The notes: generated by a model not told the origin, from the letters alone. A stretch of 64,000 nt of DNA from Talaromyces rugulosus (GCF_013368755.1 NC_049563.1:310001-374000), one strand, 5' to 3'; positions 1 through 11,424 are shown, counted from the first letter of the stretch. Numbers and translations: made by a program.

Positions 1-1900
1 CAAGTGCGTTCTTTCGGCAGTACGAGTCAGGGCCGAGAAATGTCAGTCTCCTCCTACTATGGAGTATGTTCTTTGCATCGATCAATGTGCGTTCACATCC
101 ACGAATTGTATCTCCATATGGGCTTTATCGTAACGAACTTTAGTTTCTCGACAAAGAATCAGTGAGCCTCGCAGGATACTCTTCGCGTAAGTCCATGAAA
201 CGGTCTCTTTATCGACGTGCGAAGGTAAGTCAGTATCACATTTTGGGTTTAATTATCTAATTGGGTTCCAGGCCCTTTACGACGCAGATTATGAGAAAGA
301 CAAGATTCCCCTTATACAGTCTGTTCTTCTGCTTGCCTTCTGGTATGCTGATTCAGAAGATCGCGATGGCTCATGGCATTGGGTTGGCATCGGCATTAGC
401 CTATGCCAAACCATTGGCCTTCACCGAAACCCATTGAATGAGCGGGCTGGTCTTGGACGAAACTTTATACTGAGAAAGAAGACGTTCAGCGACGACCGAT
501 GCCGTCTATGGAGACTCATCTGGTGGATGTACTACTTTCGTGATACGTGGCTCTCCTTCGGGATGGGTAGGCCGACAAGGATTAACCTCGATGACTGTGA
601 CACTCCAATTCCTACGCCTTCAGACGTAGAAGCGCTCTGCACAGGCCTATCTCGCCAACAGGAGGAGAAATATTTTCCAAAGGATCCAAAACATATGCTT
701 CCGCGAGTGTGGGCTTGTCTATTGGATACAACCTTTGCCCTTGGGGCAGTTCTGAATCACCACTACAGAGCAAAGCCTCTGGAATTGGATCCCAGCACTG
801 CATTTGCACTTGATGAGAATCAGCTTCGGCAATGCAGAGCAGGCTTTCCGACTGAGGAAGCCTGCCAAGGCCCCGTTGTTCTCTTACACTTGTATCATCT
901 TCATGTCTACTATGAGTACGTGCTTCTTTTTCCCCTCCAGCATTCCTACAAATAGCTGATCGAGATAGAGCCTGCGTAATAGCTCTACATCGACCATATA
1001 TGGTGGAGCGACCAGGAACACACGTTACGCCGGGTGAGGCTTGGAAAGTTGAAGCGCTGCAAAAGGCCAAGATTGCTGCCTCGAATATCAACAGCACACT
1101 CAACAAAATAAGCGCCGCTCAAATGATAAGCAGCTGTCACTCCATGATGTACTACCCCATATAATCTTCTATCTGGCCACAACTAACCAGGTCTGTAGGG
1201 TGACGGCAATGATTCCGGCACTTCAAGTTCATCTGCTACAATCCATATCTGAGGATCCATTTGCAAAATGCCTTGCGAGAAACCACTTGAATATTTGCAT
1301 GATTATGCTAAAAGAACTTCGACAGACTTATTGGGCTGCGGATTTCATTCACTCTCTGTTTTCCAAGGCAAGAAAGCAGATAGATTCTCTGAAAACAGCG
1401 CAAGAGGATTTAGTTACAAGTAGAGACCAAGGGTCTTCTGAACAAGAAACGCCAATGACGCCTCCATCAGTAAATGTCCTTCACTTTCCTTTGTTATCAT
1501 ACATAGATGGAAGCTGACTCTGGTGTTCAGGTAGCATCATTTATGAACGTGAACTCGATCCGAGCAGCAACGTCACGGACCAGTCTTCCAGCATCTGCTA
1601 GTTTACATCCGATCCAGGACAACAGTTTCGAAAACAATGTTCCCCTTGACGTTGATTTGGCACTGTCATATGATATTTTCCCCTTCCAATTTGACCTTTT
1701 CTCTATTGATGGGGACTTGGAGAACCCGGCCTTCCATTCGCCTTCCTCTAGGCAGTAAGTTGAGCACTGTATAGGAGATTATATAAGATTCTGGTGTCTA
1801 ACTAAAACGTTACAATAGTGTGATTAGCGAAGGGGCTCCAAGTTTTGAACTGTCAGATGTAGATGTGAGTGTATTTCTTGGCAATGAGGATCCAAGCTAG
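1..1900 (+). CDS. Fungal-specific transcription factor, 3' part (5' end outside window)
   Basis: This is the C-terminal part of a fungal regulatory protein of the Fungal_trans family (PF04082). Exons read by eye are <1..86, 144..224, 272..915, 969..1148, 1199..1469, 1507..1754 and 1819..1900, and each join keeps one frame. The family core is visible as LLLLWSMFFAS, then LYRRAKALYDADYEKD, then DGSWHWVGIGISLCQTIGLHR, then RRLWRLIWWMYYFRDTW, and LHVYYEACVIALHRPYM after the fourth intron. The DNA-binding N-terminus, usually a Zn2Cys6 cluster, would lie upstream of base 1 and is not seen. The protein ends NEDPS. It borders four enzyme genes whose shared promoters carry repeated CCGAG motifs, so it is the natural candidate regulator of that cluster. 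That role is inference only. Confidence 0.85.
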
Positions 1901-2019
1901 CGAAGATAGTGGCATGGTAGTGGCATGGTGAAAAAGTCTCTTAATGATCCATACGGCACGACTAATGATATCCAACTTGTACATCCTACATACCCACGTC
2001 GAGTTGTCATTAAACTAGG

Positions 2020-3171
2020 CTAGTTTGAGGGAATACTCAAAATATCTTCTACCAAGTTGACCATCCACCGCTTGCTCTCCTCGAGCTGAGGGAGCATATT
2101 GAAAGCATGTGGAAAGCCGGGGTAAACATGCAACCGTGTTTTAACCCCATTGCTTTTAAGTTTTTTCTCAAACAGAAGGCCTTCATCTCTTAGGATGTCC
2201 ATGCCTGCAACATGAAAGCAGGTCATTGGCCACAGACGGGCATCGAAAACCCCCACCTTCGAAGTAAGAGGTGAGATAAGCACGTCAGTTATTCTCTCTG
2301 ACCATGCAGCCTTTTTCTCCTCTCGAGACGCTGAAAGAAATAGACCCCAGAACAGCCTTGTGCGGTCCATGCCCAGCAGTGGCTCGTTCGCATTTTGCAC
2401 ATGAGAAGAGGTCTCCTTGTTTCGTACAAGATGATACGGAAAGAGATCCGGATGAACGGTTGGGGGACAGGTTAGAACCAACCCTTTGATTCTCTTGTCT
2501 GCTTGGGTCTCTGGGGATAATTTCATGCGCTGTACATTTAGAATAGCACATCCGACCGCCAAATGAGCCCCAGAAGAAGTCCCTGACAGGATTATCCTCT
2601 TAGAATCAATACCCCACATGCTTCGTGCAAGGGCGGCGTTGTCAGCCAGATACTCAAACACAGTATAGACGTCATCAAGCTGTGTTGGGAAGTGATATTC
2701 TGGCGTGTGCCGATAATTGACGTGGAGAACTGCATATCCAGAAGCATGTTTCTCCGCAAGTAGGGTGCATAAATAGGCACAAAACGCGTCTTCTGTCTTG
2801 AGATTCCCTAGATGCCATCCTCCCGAGTGAAGGTGGATGATAAGGGGCGAGTTACGATTTAGTGGAGAGCGGGTGAGGGTATATAGACGTGTTTGGATTG
2901 GAGACCCGTCTGGTGATGGGATGTCGATGTTAAAAATGTCAATATCACCTTTCCAATATGTATCTTAGTCCTGTGCTGACTATTCCTTTCATTCAGGTCA
3001 CTTACCCTTGAAAGGACCGTAGATCTCGTCGTGAAGTTTAGCGCGAGATTCGTTCAAGTAATCACGTCTCTCATTCAATGTCAGCTCGGCTGGAGGAGGC
3101 TTCAGAAAACCCGAGTTGGCAAACTTGAGCCACTCCGCACTGGGTTCTCCGTAGCTAGAGTAATCAGCCAT
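2020..3171 (-). CDS. Alpha/beta hydrolase (HSL-type esterase/lipase, abhydrolase_3)
   Basis: Two exons, 3006..3171 and 2020..2948, with a 57-nt intron, encode 364 residues starting MADYSSYGEP. The fold is the hormone-sensitive-lipase type. The oxyanion motif reads HLHSGGWHLGN, so the usual HGGG is HSGG here. The nucleophile elbow is GTSSG with Ser near residue 180. The acid is probably in the HVAGMDILRDEG stretch and the catalytic His in PGFPHAFNM. There is no signal peptide, so it is probably cytosolic. It would hydrolyse a small ester or lactone; the substrate is not readable. It is divergently transcribed from the dehydrogenase at 3532 across a 360-bp promoter rich in CCGAG motifs, and is probably part of the same pathway. 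Confidence 0.88.
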
Positions 3172-3531
3172 GATTGTCAGTGTAGAGAGACGACTGAAGA
3201 ATCCGTGGTGATATGAGGGGTGGTCTTAACCCAATAGCAACTCGGACCGAGGGCCTTTGACACAATAATTATTTAAAGAAAAGGGTTCTCAATTCCGTCA
3301 TACTCGGCTTCAAAACTGAATATTTCAAAGGCCAGTTTCTATTCATATAACCGTCAACCGAGCCGGTGGTTTTAGTGATAGCTACCGAGCCACCCGAGCC
3401 ACCCGAGCCACGGTTAGAGTCCCAAGAATCATTGCTCCACAGCAAAAGTAAATAAATATCCTCTGGAACAGCGGAAAAAGTAGGATCGTTTAGCTGAAGA
3501 ACTAAAATCTAGTGACCGTATATTCCCCAGG
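3172..3531. promoter_or_regulatory. Divergent promoter with CCGAG palindrome and 9-bp tandem repeats
   Basis: This shared upstream region serves the esterase (minus) and the dehydrogenase (plus). It contains the palindrome CTCGGACCGAG at 3241-3251, which is CGG-N1-CCG as recognised by some Zn2Cys6 dimers. It also has CAACCGAGCCGG around 3355-3366 and three head-to-tail copies of a 9-bp unit close to CCCGAGCCA at about 3383-3411. The same half-site recurs in the second divergent promoter of the cluster. Binding by the neighbouring transcription factor is inference. Confidence 0.5.
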
Positions 3532-4643
3532 ATGGCTACTCAAATGTCGTCCTTACACCAAAACGACTCCAAAAAGATCGCACTTATTGGAGCCGGCACT
3601 ATCGGGCTTTCATTTGCAGCGCTCCATCTTTCTGCTGCAGTTCTCCCACCTAGTCGAGTCATTATTTACGACCCCCGACCGGACCTGAGGCGGTATATCG
3701 AGGCCAACCTTCCTGGTACGTCGATATAAATTCAATTCCTCTCCACATTTTGCTGCACTAATAGGGTGACTCACTTGTGATAGAATACCTCGCAACCCTG
3801 ACTGGGATAGAAAAGAAAGCAGATATAGGGTCTTCTTCCAATGAGCCACAGTCACTCAGTGTTTCTTTTCTTTTTGATGAAGGCCGATTAGTTACCTCGT
3901 CTTCTCTTGAGGAAGCGGTGTCTCAAGCAGACATTGTTCAAGAGCAGGGTCCGGAAAAAATTAGCTTCAAGCAATGGGTCTGGAGTGAAATCGAAATCTA
4001 TGCTCCATCAAGCGCTCTCTTCTGGTCTAGTACTTCCGGAATCCTAACCTCCGTGCAGTCCACAAAAATGAAGGATAAAAGTCGATTGATGATTCTTCAT
4101 CCGTACAATCCACCACATGTTATGCCTCTACTAGAAATCGCAGTATCAGCCGTTCAGCTCCCGCAGTATACGGGCTTAGACAGCACGATTGAGTACTGGG
4201 AAAAATTGGGACGAAAGCCTGTAGTCTTGAAGGAAGAGGTAACCGGCTTTGTGGCAAACCGCCTTGCCTTTGCCTTGTTCAGAGAAGCAGCTTACCTTGT
4301 CGAAAGAGGTGTTGCCAGAGCCGAGGACATTGATTTTATTGTTCAGCAGAGCTTAGGGCCTAGATGGGCAGTCAAGGGACCATTCTGGAACTATCACGCC
4401 GGCGGAGGAGAACAGCTTGGATTGGAAGGTTTTTTCGATAAGATTGGAGATACCATCCAAGCCTGTTGGGATAGCCTAGGAGACTTAAACATCAAAGTCA
4501 GTGGCGATGAGGTCGGTAGCATGACAGGCTGGCAAGAAAGGGTGTGTAAGCAGGTTATAGAAGCTTATGGGAATCTTGGACCAAAAGATCTAAGGGAGAG
4601 AGATAAGAAGCTACAAGACGTATTGAATATCACCATGAAATAG
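3532..4643 (+). CDS. 3-hydroxyacyl-CoA dehydrogenase family protein (carnitine/L-gulonate dehydrogenase-like)
   Basis: Exons 3532..3715 and 3784..4643 encode 347 residues. The N-terminus has a Rossmann dinucleotide site, IALIGAGTIGLSFA (GxGxxG). The central region carries the family's catalytic stretch HPYNPPHVMPLLEIA, with the His and NPP of the HPxNPP motif. The C-terminal helical domain reads EVTGFVANRLAFALFREAAYLVERGVA. Length and layout match the short, single-domain members such as L-carnitine dehydrogenase and lambda-crystallin/L-gulonate 3-dehydrogenase rather than the trifunctional fatty-acid enzymes. The expected reaction is NAD-dependent oxidation of a 3-hydroxy acid or its CoA ester. 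It stands between an esterase and an SDR in what appears to be one catabolic cluster. The exact substrate is unknown. Confidence 0.88.
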
Positions 4644-4851
4644 ACATACATTGATAACTCAGCTAAACCATGGGTGCCTCTATTATGCACGGAGAGACAG
4701 TCCGAAGCTTGAGATGCGGGCATTTGTATTGATCTCGAACGGTATGCAGTCTTGACAGATAACAAACCCAGCAGCTTGTCAGCGAGACGTTTGCAATCAC
4801 ATGAGTAATTGCTAAAGTCTGCCTCAACATATACAGTTCCTTAATTGAAGT

Positions 4852-5707
4852 CTACCTGCCATGAAGACCACCATCAATCGGCATTCTAACACCAGTTATG
4901 TAGTCTGAGGCCTTGCTGCAGAAGAACAATGTTATACCTCTAAAGTCCTCTGGTGTGCCCCATCTGCCCATTGGAGTCCGCGACATGATATAATCCTTGA
5001 AACCAGGCTCATTCTCAAAGTATCCTCTTGTTAAAGAGGTCAATATGTACCTATAACCAAATGTCAGTATCAGTTGTTCAAAAAAGTGAATTGATGAGTT
5101 CTTAAGGATAGTTGCCTACGTACCCCGGACAGAGACAGTTGACCTGAATGTTATGCTCTGCCCACTCGTTTGCAAACGCAGACGTAAACTGATTGACGGC
5201 ACCCTTGGTCCCCGCATAAGCTGAGATGTTCTTCGTGGCAAGCATCCCCGCTAGCGAAGAAACGTTAAGAATCTTTCCACCTTTGCCCCGTTCAATCATC
5301 CTACGACCAACTTCCTGAGTGATGACATAGTTGGCCGTCATATTGACATTGAAGACCTTCTCGCGAAAGGTGTCGTCTACGTCCAAGATAGGTTTGTGAC
5401 CGCTAACACCGGCGCAATTGATGAGAATATCAATCGGAATCCCATCCTCGTCGATGATTTTCTTCACGGTCTCACGGATATTGGAGACGCTTGTCAAATC
5501 ACAATCGTAAACTGAAAACTCGGCAGACAAGGCAATCAGCTCGTCCTTGGTGGAAGTGTTGGTATCTCCCGGGATTTGTAGGATGACGATACTGGCTCCT
5601 GCTTCCGCAAGAGCCACGGCCATAGCTCCTCCAATACCTCCATTAGCACCTGTGATGAGAGCTCGCTTGTCATTGAGACGGAAAAGATTAAGAATGCCTG
5701 AAGTCAT
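4852..5707 (-). CDS. Short-chain dehydrogenase/reductase (2-deoxy-gluconate 3-dehydrogenase-like)
   Basis: Two exons, 5124..5707 and 4852..5050, encode 260 residues. The ATG chosen gives MTSGILNLFRLNDKRALITG; the frame stays open further upstream, but that part reads as 5'-UTR. The cofactor motif is TGANGGIG, the NNAG-type strand motif appears as INCAG, and the active-site pair is YAGTK (YxxxK) preceded by NVSSLAG. The end MPIDGGLHGR is the usual classical-SDR C-terminus. Similarity is strongest in feel to KduD-type 2-deoxy-D-gluconate 3-dehydrogenases. It is divergent from the cyclase-family gene at 6281, sharing a promoter with the same CCGAG half-sites as the other enzyme pair. Confidence 0.9.
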
Positions 5708-6280
5708 TTCGATAGGCTGATGAAGTTCGAGTATATTTATGATAACAAGATTATCCAGCGTGGATATAAGACAATTGGGTAAAAGAGAGCAATAAATAAT
5801 GTTTCTAAGCATGATATGCAAGGGATGTATAAATGAGAGAGGGTGTCTTGCATGCTGCCGCCGAGGTTCCCACTTACCGAGCCAGCCTCGCTTCCAAAAC
5901 TAGTTCAAGACCCACTCAAGCTAAGTCAACCTTGACGTCGGTTACCCCAAGTATTCACACTATCTGCTCCTCTTCTATCATGATACCCCGCATTCTTGAA
6001 TATACGAGCTATGCAAGCCATGAAGTGGGAGAAGCTTATTCATGCAATCGGAATGAAGATTGACCCGCGGGGCATCAGGTTACCCCAAGTTGAACCAAAT
6101 TACTGAGATCGGATGCCTGTCGGTAACTTGATGTTTTCGGTACCGAGGTGTTGCTAGGACTATGCGAATTGAGCCACGATGTAGCTATTTAAGAGCATAT
6201 GAGATTCCATTGTCGTTAAAAGTCCAATGCTCCTTCATTTCATTGAATTTGAACAAGAATCTTAAACCATTACTGCCAGT
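5708..6280. promoter_or_regulatory. Divergent promoter with ACCGAG sites and a TCGGTACCGA palindrome
   Basis: This region lies between the SDR (minus) and the cyclase-family gene (plus). It holds CCGAGG near 5859, TTACCGAGCC near 5874-5883 and the perfect 10-bp palindrome TCGGTACCGA at 6137-6146. Two GGTTACCCCAAG-like copies lie near 5939 and 6080. The ACCGAG half-site is shared with the promoter at 3172-3531. Confidence 0.45.
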
Positions 6281-7587
6281 ATGGAGGTTCCAAAATTTGC
6301 AAATCTTCCTTCAATCCCTGGACGTCCTACCCATTGTTCATGGGATGTATGGAACAGCATTTATCAACAAAAGACGGGCAAAGAAAGGGGAAAGGATTGG
6401 ATTGGTACCCTCAACCATCTAACACCTGAGGTGGTTGCTGCAGCGGCAAAGGAAATACAGACTGGAGATCGCGTTTCTCTCAAGTAAGTTATCTATGCCT
6501 TCTAATAGACACGAAGGAACTACTCCAATTAATATTGTTGCAATTTGAAGCTGGCCTCTGGACGCTTATACATACGTCGGTTTTGCGAGAAAGAAACTTG
6601 AATTCAATATTATTGATGGCAAGGAGATTACCGGTGGGCGGTTCCTTGCCAATGATGACCAAGTTTGCTTCCCACATAATCAGTTCTAGCTCTGTATGAG
6701 AGTGTCTAACATCTAAAGATCTCGTTCAACACACAGATTAGCACTCAATGGGATGGCCTCTGCCATTTTGGTCATACAGGTACATCTCTTTACTATAACG
6801 GAGCAACTCACGAGGAATGCCAGAGCGGCCGTCAGGGCAGACCAGGATCAGTCCATGGTAAGCGGACTCAGCTAAACTTCGTATACACGATATAATGCTA
6901 ATGAATGCGCCAGAGTGGTCCAACGTCGGGGGTGTCTGCGGACGAGGTGTCTTGCTAGATTATTATGCTTACGCCCAGAATCATGGCATCAACTACAGCC
7001 CCGGAGACACGCATGCTATTTCAGTCTCTACACTGGATAAGGTGGCAGCCTGGGAAGGCATTGACTTCCGCCCCGGAGATATTCTACTGATCCGTACCGG
7101 CTGGACATCGTGGCACGACTCGTTGTCTGGTGATGAAGCCCAAAAGACTGCGCTCACAAGAGACAAGCATAATAGTGCCGGGCTACTCGCAGCCGAGGAG
7201 ACTGCTGAATGGATCTGGTCCGTAAAATAATACAAACGGAGCCCTGTAGCCACGCTCACATCTGCGACAGGAATCAACGGTTTGCTGCTGTAGCCGCAGA
7301 CAACCCAGCTCTAGAGGCCTGGCCCCCAGCAGGCGAGAGTCAGCGTAAGTAGAAGACCCTAGCTTGCCTCAATGAATATGAACAGCTCTATAAACTGACT
7401 CTCTGGCTTAGTCCTACACGAGTACCTACTTCCGACCCTTGGATGCCCAATTGGTGAACTTTGGGACTTGAAGAAGCTTTCTGCGGTGTGTGCGAAGAAC
7501 AAGAGATACACATTCTTCCTTACTAGTGCACCACTGAATGTGTCTGGGGCTATTGCGACTCCTGCGAATGCGATAGCAATTTTGTAA
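6281..7587 (+). CDS. Cyclase-family metal-dependent hydrolase (kynurenine formamidase/isatin hydrolase-like)
   Basis: Six exons (6281..6483, 6551..6662, 6719..6857, 6914..7217, 7271..7344, 7412..7587) encode 335 residues. After splicing the conserved fungal blocks are continuous: VSLNWPLDAY, then STQWDGLCHFGH, then YNGAT, then GRGVLLDYYAYA, GDILLIRTGW, and the terminal FFLTSAPLNVSGAIATPANAIAIL. This is the PF04199 family, metal-dependent hydrolases that open cyclic amides, formamides or lactones. The fungal branch lacks the classical HxGTHxDxP block of bacterial members and has the QWDGxxHF block instead. The fourth intron uses a weak GTCCGT donor, but it is the only choice that restores the frame. 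It is probably the ring-opening or hydrolytic step of the cluster; the substrate is unknown. Confidence 0.85.
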
Positions 7588-10500
7588 TAGATGATCAAAG
7601 TGCGAATTGTCTAGCATCAAGATGATCAATTGCCTCCAAACTCATAGTCACGATACAAGTATAATCATCTGACAGTTTTCCCCCTTTTTTTATCTATTTC
7701 CCCCTTGATCGGTCAATTCACCCTAAGCCCACAAGATAAAACCTTCCCGCGAAGTCTGACAGATAGATTCCTTCCCCATGCTTATTGTCTTAGAGAACCG
7801 CACCCCTAGATAGAAATCAAATGTCTTCGGAAAGGCACGTCACACTCTCTATGAATTCAATTCTATATACTTCTTAATCTGTCTCAATAAGAATATGAGG
7901 AGTTTGAATAACACTAATAAATAGAGCTAATAGTTTAGATACTTAAACTTTTATTAGTCTTTCTCCCACAGCTATAACAGTAGGACCTTGAAATACTCTG
8001 TAATTAGATATTTCTATTAACAGCAAGTTGTTCTAAGCGGCACTTTATCAACCAGGATATCCTGGATATACTGGTCAAGGTCCAGTCAGCACAGTATATG
8101 AGATATAGAGAGATTTCTTACCTATCTCTAGGATAAGGTAGTTTGTCTATATTTAAGATTAATTTAGTTATCTCTGTGACGGTCCTGACCCAGGGCTCGG
8201 GAACCAGCAGTGGTGGCCTGAGGCACCAAGGCAGTAAGATAACCGAGAGCGGCACTGAGATGGGAATAACCTCATACGGAACCATAAAGGGAATAGACCG
8301 GCGCACACAAAGGAATAATTCCCATGTAACTAGCCTGAGGGGTTCTTTCTCTTCTTCTTTCCCTTCTCATGTTTGGTTTTCTCGTTGTAGAGTAATCTTA
8401 GCGTTTAGGAATTGACTCATCGTCACAATCTCTATCTAGAGCTATATATATTTCTTGTGTAGATATATAGCTAAAATATTTTTCTAGACTAGCATCAAAA
8501 AGCTAACTAATAGATTATTATCTTTTAAATATTATAGTTAGATCCTATAATCTATTCATTATAATGTTTTGTTATCTAGTGGTTGTTCGGATTTTTAATT
8601 TTAATGCTAGGATGGGTCTAGTAATAGCTATAAATTGAGTATAGTATTAGAAGCCATATTTTTAGTATTAAATTATTTAATAACTTATATTAATCATTTC
8701 TCTTACTATTTTCTTCTCTTGCTTGCAGTATGCTAGATCGCTACTAATCACGGTTTTATTATTATTAAATGTCTTTATAGTCTGATGTGTCTGTCTTTCT
8801 TCTTTAATTAGCTTTCTTGCTTTTTATATAAATAGAAGCTGTATAAATAAATGAATATAACCTAAATCAAGTGAAATAAGCTGAGTTTAGTTTCAAGAAG
8901 AAGAACAGAGACCCAGGTTCTCCTCCTTCGCGTGAGCCTTTTATCCTCGTTCTCCCATCGGCGATCCTAGGGACGCCAGCGTGCCATCTTTCATCGCGTA
9001 AAGTTGTCGATTCCTGCATTTCAGCAGTTGTCCTAAAGAGCGACTGATCGGGCGGACAGGGGAGAGGCGGGTGAGGATGGGGAGCGGCGGTGGTGAGGCA
9101 TAGGGCGGCGAGCCGCACGCGCTAATCCGGAAAGTGTCGACCCCCGATCTCTCTTGAACTACATATGTAACTGCCTCAGCAGCCAATAATAGTGTTCTAT
9201 TAGTTCCACCTCTACCCTACTTTAATTTTAAATAAAAAAATTCTGGTTTTATAATGAAAACGCTTCAATGTTGTCATTTCACGATTTACAATGACAGGCC
9301 ATGTCAGGGTTTTTACGAGACACTATCCCTCAAGGTTGAATATTACGGGTAGCTCCTTGCTGCTGACACATGCAGATGCCAATGGTCGCTATGTAGAGAC
9401 GTGGTTTTTCACGTTAATTGGAGAGTTCGTATTCAACGGTTGAACTCTTGTAAAAATAATGAATAATACGAGGTGGAAGAAAAGCCAAGCCAGACTTTTG
9501 CAGACGATCACAGACAGGGGGCTAATCAGCGGAAGTGTTTCCCAGCAAATTACTCTTTTAGGTTCATGGTCGACCATGCTAGCAGCTAGGGGCTTGATTA
9601 GCTTACTAGTTTATCTCAAGTGAGGAACTGCCAAGACGTGGAATTATTTTTTCTTGTGAGATGTTGGTTTTAAAGAGGATCTTTTTTTATTAACTAAATA
9701 TCAATTGAAAATTACTTTGTTCAACGACATGACTTCCTGACTGCATTTGCCGCTTTTGAGGTACGGAGCAGGGAGCTTCAATGTTGGATCCAGTGATCCA
9801 CCCACGATTGACCCGGTTTAAACGGGATTTATTGTTCGGGGTAGAGATCTCCGAGGGAAAAGGTGGATTCAATGTTGGCATCCAGACTCGAGCACTGCAA
9901 ATGTAGAATATGGACATTCTTGCTCTTGCCAACCATGTGTCAACTGGTATACCTGCCATAACCGAGCTATGTCGATAAGGTCCACATTCCTCAGTTTAGC
10001 ATGGTGCTGTGTGACACGGGATCTACATATTTGTCAGACTCACAACTCTCCACCAGCTTTCCGCCATGGCATAAAAATAAGCCAAAACAAGTGACAGGCC
10101 GAGGGATAACCGTGCATCCTTCGGTTGACCAAGTGCCGGGTTAATTTTTGAGAGCCAATGGAGACTAGCCCGACCCGTGTCTAAAACGGTGTATTAACTC
10201 GACAGGGAGTGGCATTTTTAACCATTTGACTTCAAGTTTCAAGTTTCAAGTGCAAAAATTCAATGTAGGATTGTGGCTGGCGGCAGCAGGACCAGGACCC
10301 GCTCTCGGGAGACAGTACATAATACATATGCACGCTGCAAGGGCTGGTCACATTCTTTATTTTCGATATATTTTCTCTCTCTTTATATTAATGAAGCTAG
10401 TTGTGATCGGTCTTGTCACTTGTGTGTTAGTAGTGGATTGGTACTTGGGGAGAAAATGAGCAACGGTCATTTATTATTGAGGAGTCTTGTAACAGACAGT

Positions 10501-10769
10501 CAAAATGATCAATGTAGTGGAAATGCTAAAGCGAGATGAAATGAAGAAAATGTATAACAACCCCGTCATGCACCCAGTTTGCGAACAAAAGAAAGACAAT
10601 AAGATACAAAACCAAGAGCCAGCATGGTTTTCACATGTTCCCTAATCGCTCGGGAAAGACAAAACGACGACGGGGCCGTAGCGCTATAATGGATACATAG
10701 GCGTCGTCAAGGTAGAAGTTGTAAGACGCGCCACAAAAAAATGAAAGGTTGCACAAGTTTCATGTTTCA
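7588..10769. other. Gene-poor 3.2-kb region with AT-rich RIP-like core
   Basis: No convincing gene is visible. Roughly 7850-8880 is strongly AT-rich with many TA and CTATA-type words and stop codons in all frames, as expected after repeat-induced point mutation. An embedded island at about 8160-8340 has ordinary composition. From 9200 to 10760 the sequence is normal, with short random ORFs only. Positions 10540-10769 are probably the 3'-UTR of the small gene on the minus strand. Confidence 0.5.
8740..9210 (-). mobile_element. Possible degenerate retroelement/LTR-like remnant
   Basis: Read on the minus strand, this block changes abruptly from AT-rich flank to GC-rich sequence. It has a TATA-like GGATAAAAGGC followed by a pyrimidine-rich CTTCTTCTTG segment and then an AT-rich tail, an arrangement reminiscent of a solo LTR. 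I could not find matched TG...CA ends or a target-site duplication, and no polymerase or integrase fragment is readable. The call is tentative. Confidence 0.25.
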
Positions 10770-11054
10770 TTATTGCGAGTTGGGCGAGTCTGCGTCTACG
10801 TCTTGTTGGTTCTCGCCCGTCTGTTGTCTGTTCTGGGCGTGTTGAGGATTGTTGTGGTGTTGATTTGACTGATGTGAAAGGGCTCGTTCTGTGGATGGAT
10901 GGATAGTATTAGCCATGTATCTGGGGAAAGATTGATCATGCGAGCAAAAGGCACACTCACCCCTGATTTGCTTCATGGCCTCTTCGAGCTGTCTATCCCA
11001 TTCCCGGCGCAGGGCGATGTGGTCCAAAACCGGGTGCTCGGCGGGCTGCGGCAT
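10770..11054 (-). CDS. Small conserved-looking hydrophilic protein, 70 aa, function unknown
   Basis: Two exons, 10961..11054 and 10770..10888, are separated by a 72-nt intron with a strong GTGAGT donor and CCACAG acceptor. The spliced protein begins MPQPAEHPVLDHIALRREW, continues DRQLEEAMKQIRE, and ends in a low-complexity Q/N/H-rich tail finishing DADSPNSQ. The first half is predicted helical and charged; there is no signal peptide or membrane segment. Unspliced, the frame is also open for 94 residues, but the intron signals are too good to ignore. I do not recognise the family. Conserved fungal mini-proteins with long flanking untranslated regions often look like this. Confidence 0.55.
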   Translation of the reverse strand: MPQPAEHPVLDHIALRREWDRQLEEAMKQIRGECAFCSHDQSFPRYMANTIHPSTERALSHQSNQHHNNPQHAQNRQQTGENQQDVDADSPNSQ

Positions 11055-11424
11055 GATGTCTTTGTGTGTCCTTGGGTGTCAACTATGAATATCCGACTGT
11101 CGAGAAAAGAGAGGCGAGAGCGGAAAATAAATAAAGAGTTGGGCTCGCTGGAGTGACGTAGCAAGAGCAGAGGCGATTCAGTGGAATCCACGGGAGTAAA
11201 AACTAGTTACGGTTCGGCACGGCTCCCGGCGGCAGCTAACCTTGTTTTATGGTAGTGCAGGTTTGTCGGTGAGGAGAGTAGTAATCGTGATTAGTATGTG
11301 CGGGAGCGGGATGCAGTGCATGGTTTATATGGGCTTTTTCTCCATAACTCCAAGCACTCGGTAGAACTTGGTGATGTACTACTAGTAGTCTCCTACGAGA
11401 TAGTGACTCTGTCAGCGCGAGAGG

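Noticed and set aside
3383..3411. Direct repeats considered as a CRISPR or transposon terminal repeat
   Set aside because: Only three 9-bp units without spacers, in a eukaryotic promoter; better explained as regulator half-sites.
8118..8415. Overlapping ORFs in the AT-rich island
   Set aside because: No reverse transcriptase, integrase or other mobile-element motif could be read; flanks are RIP-like.
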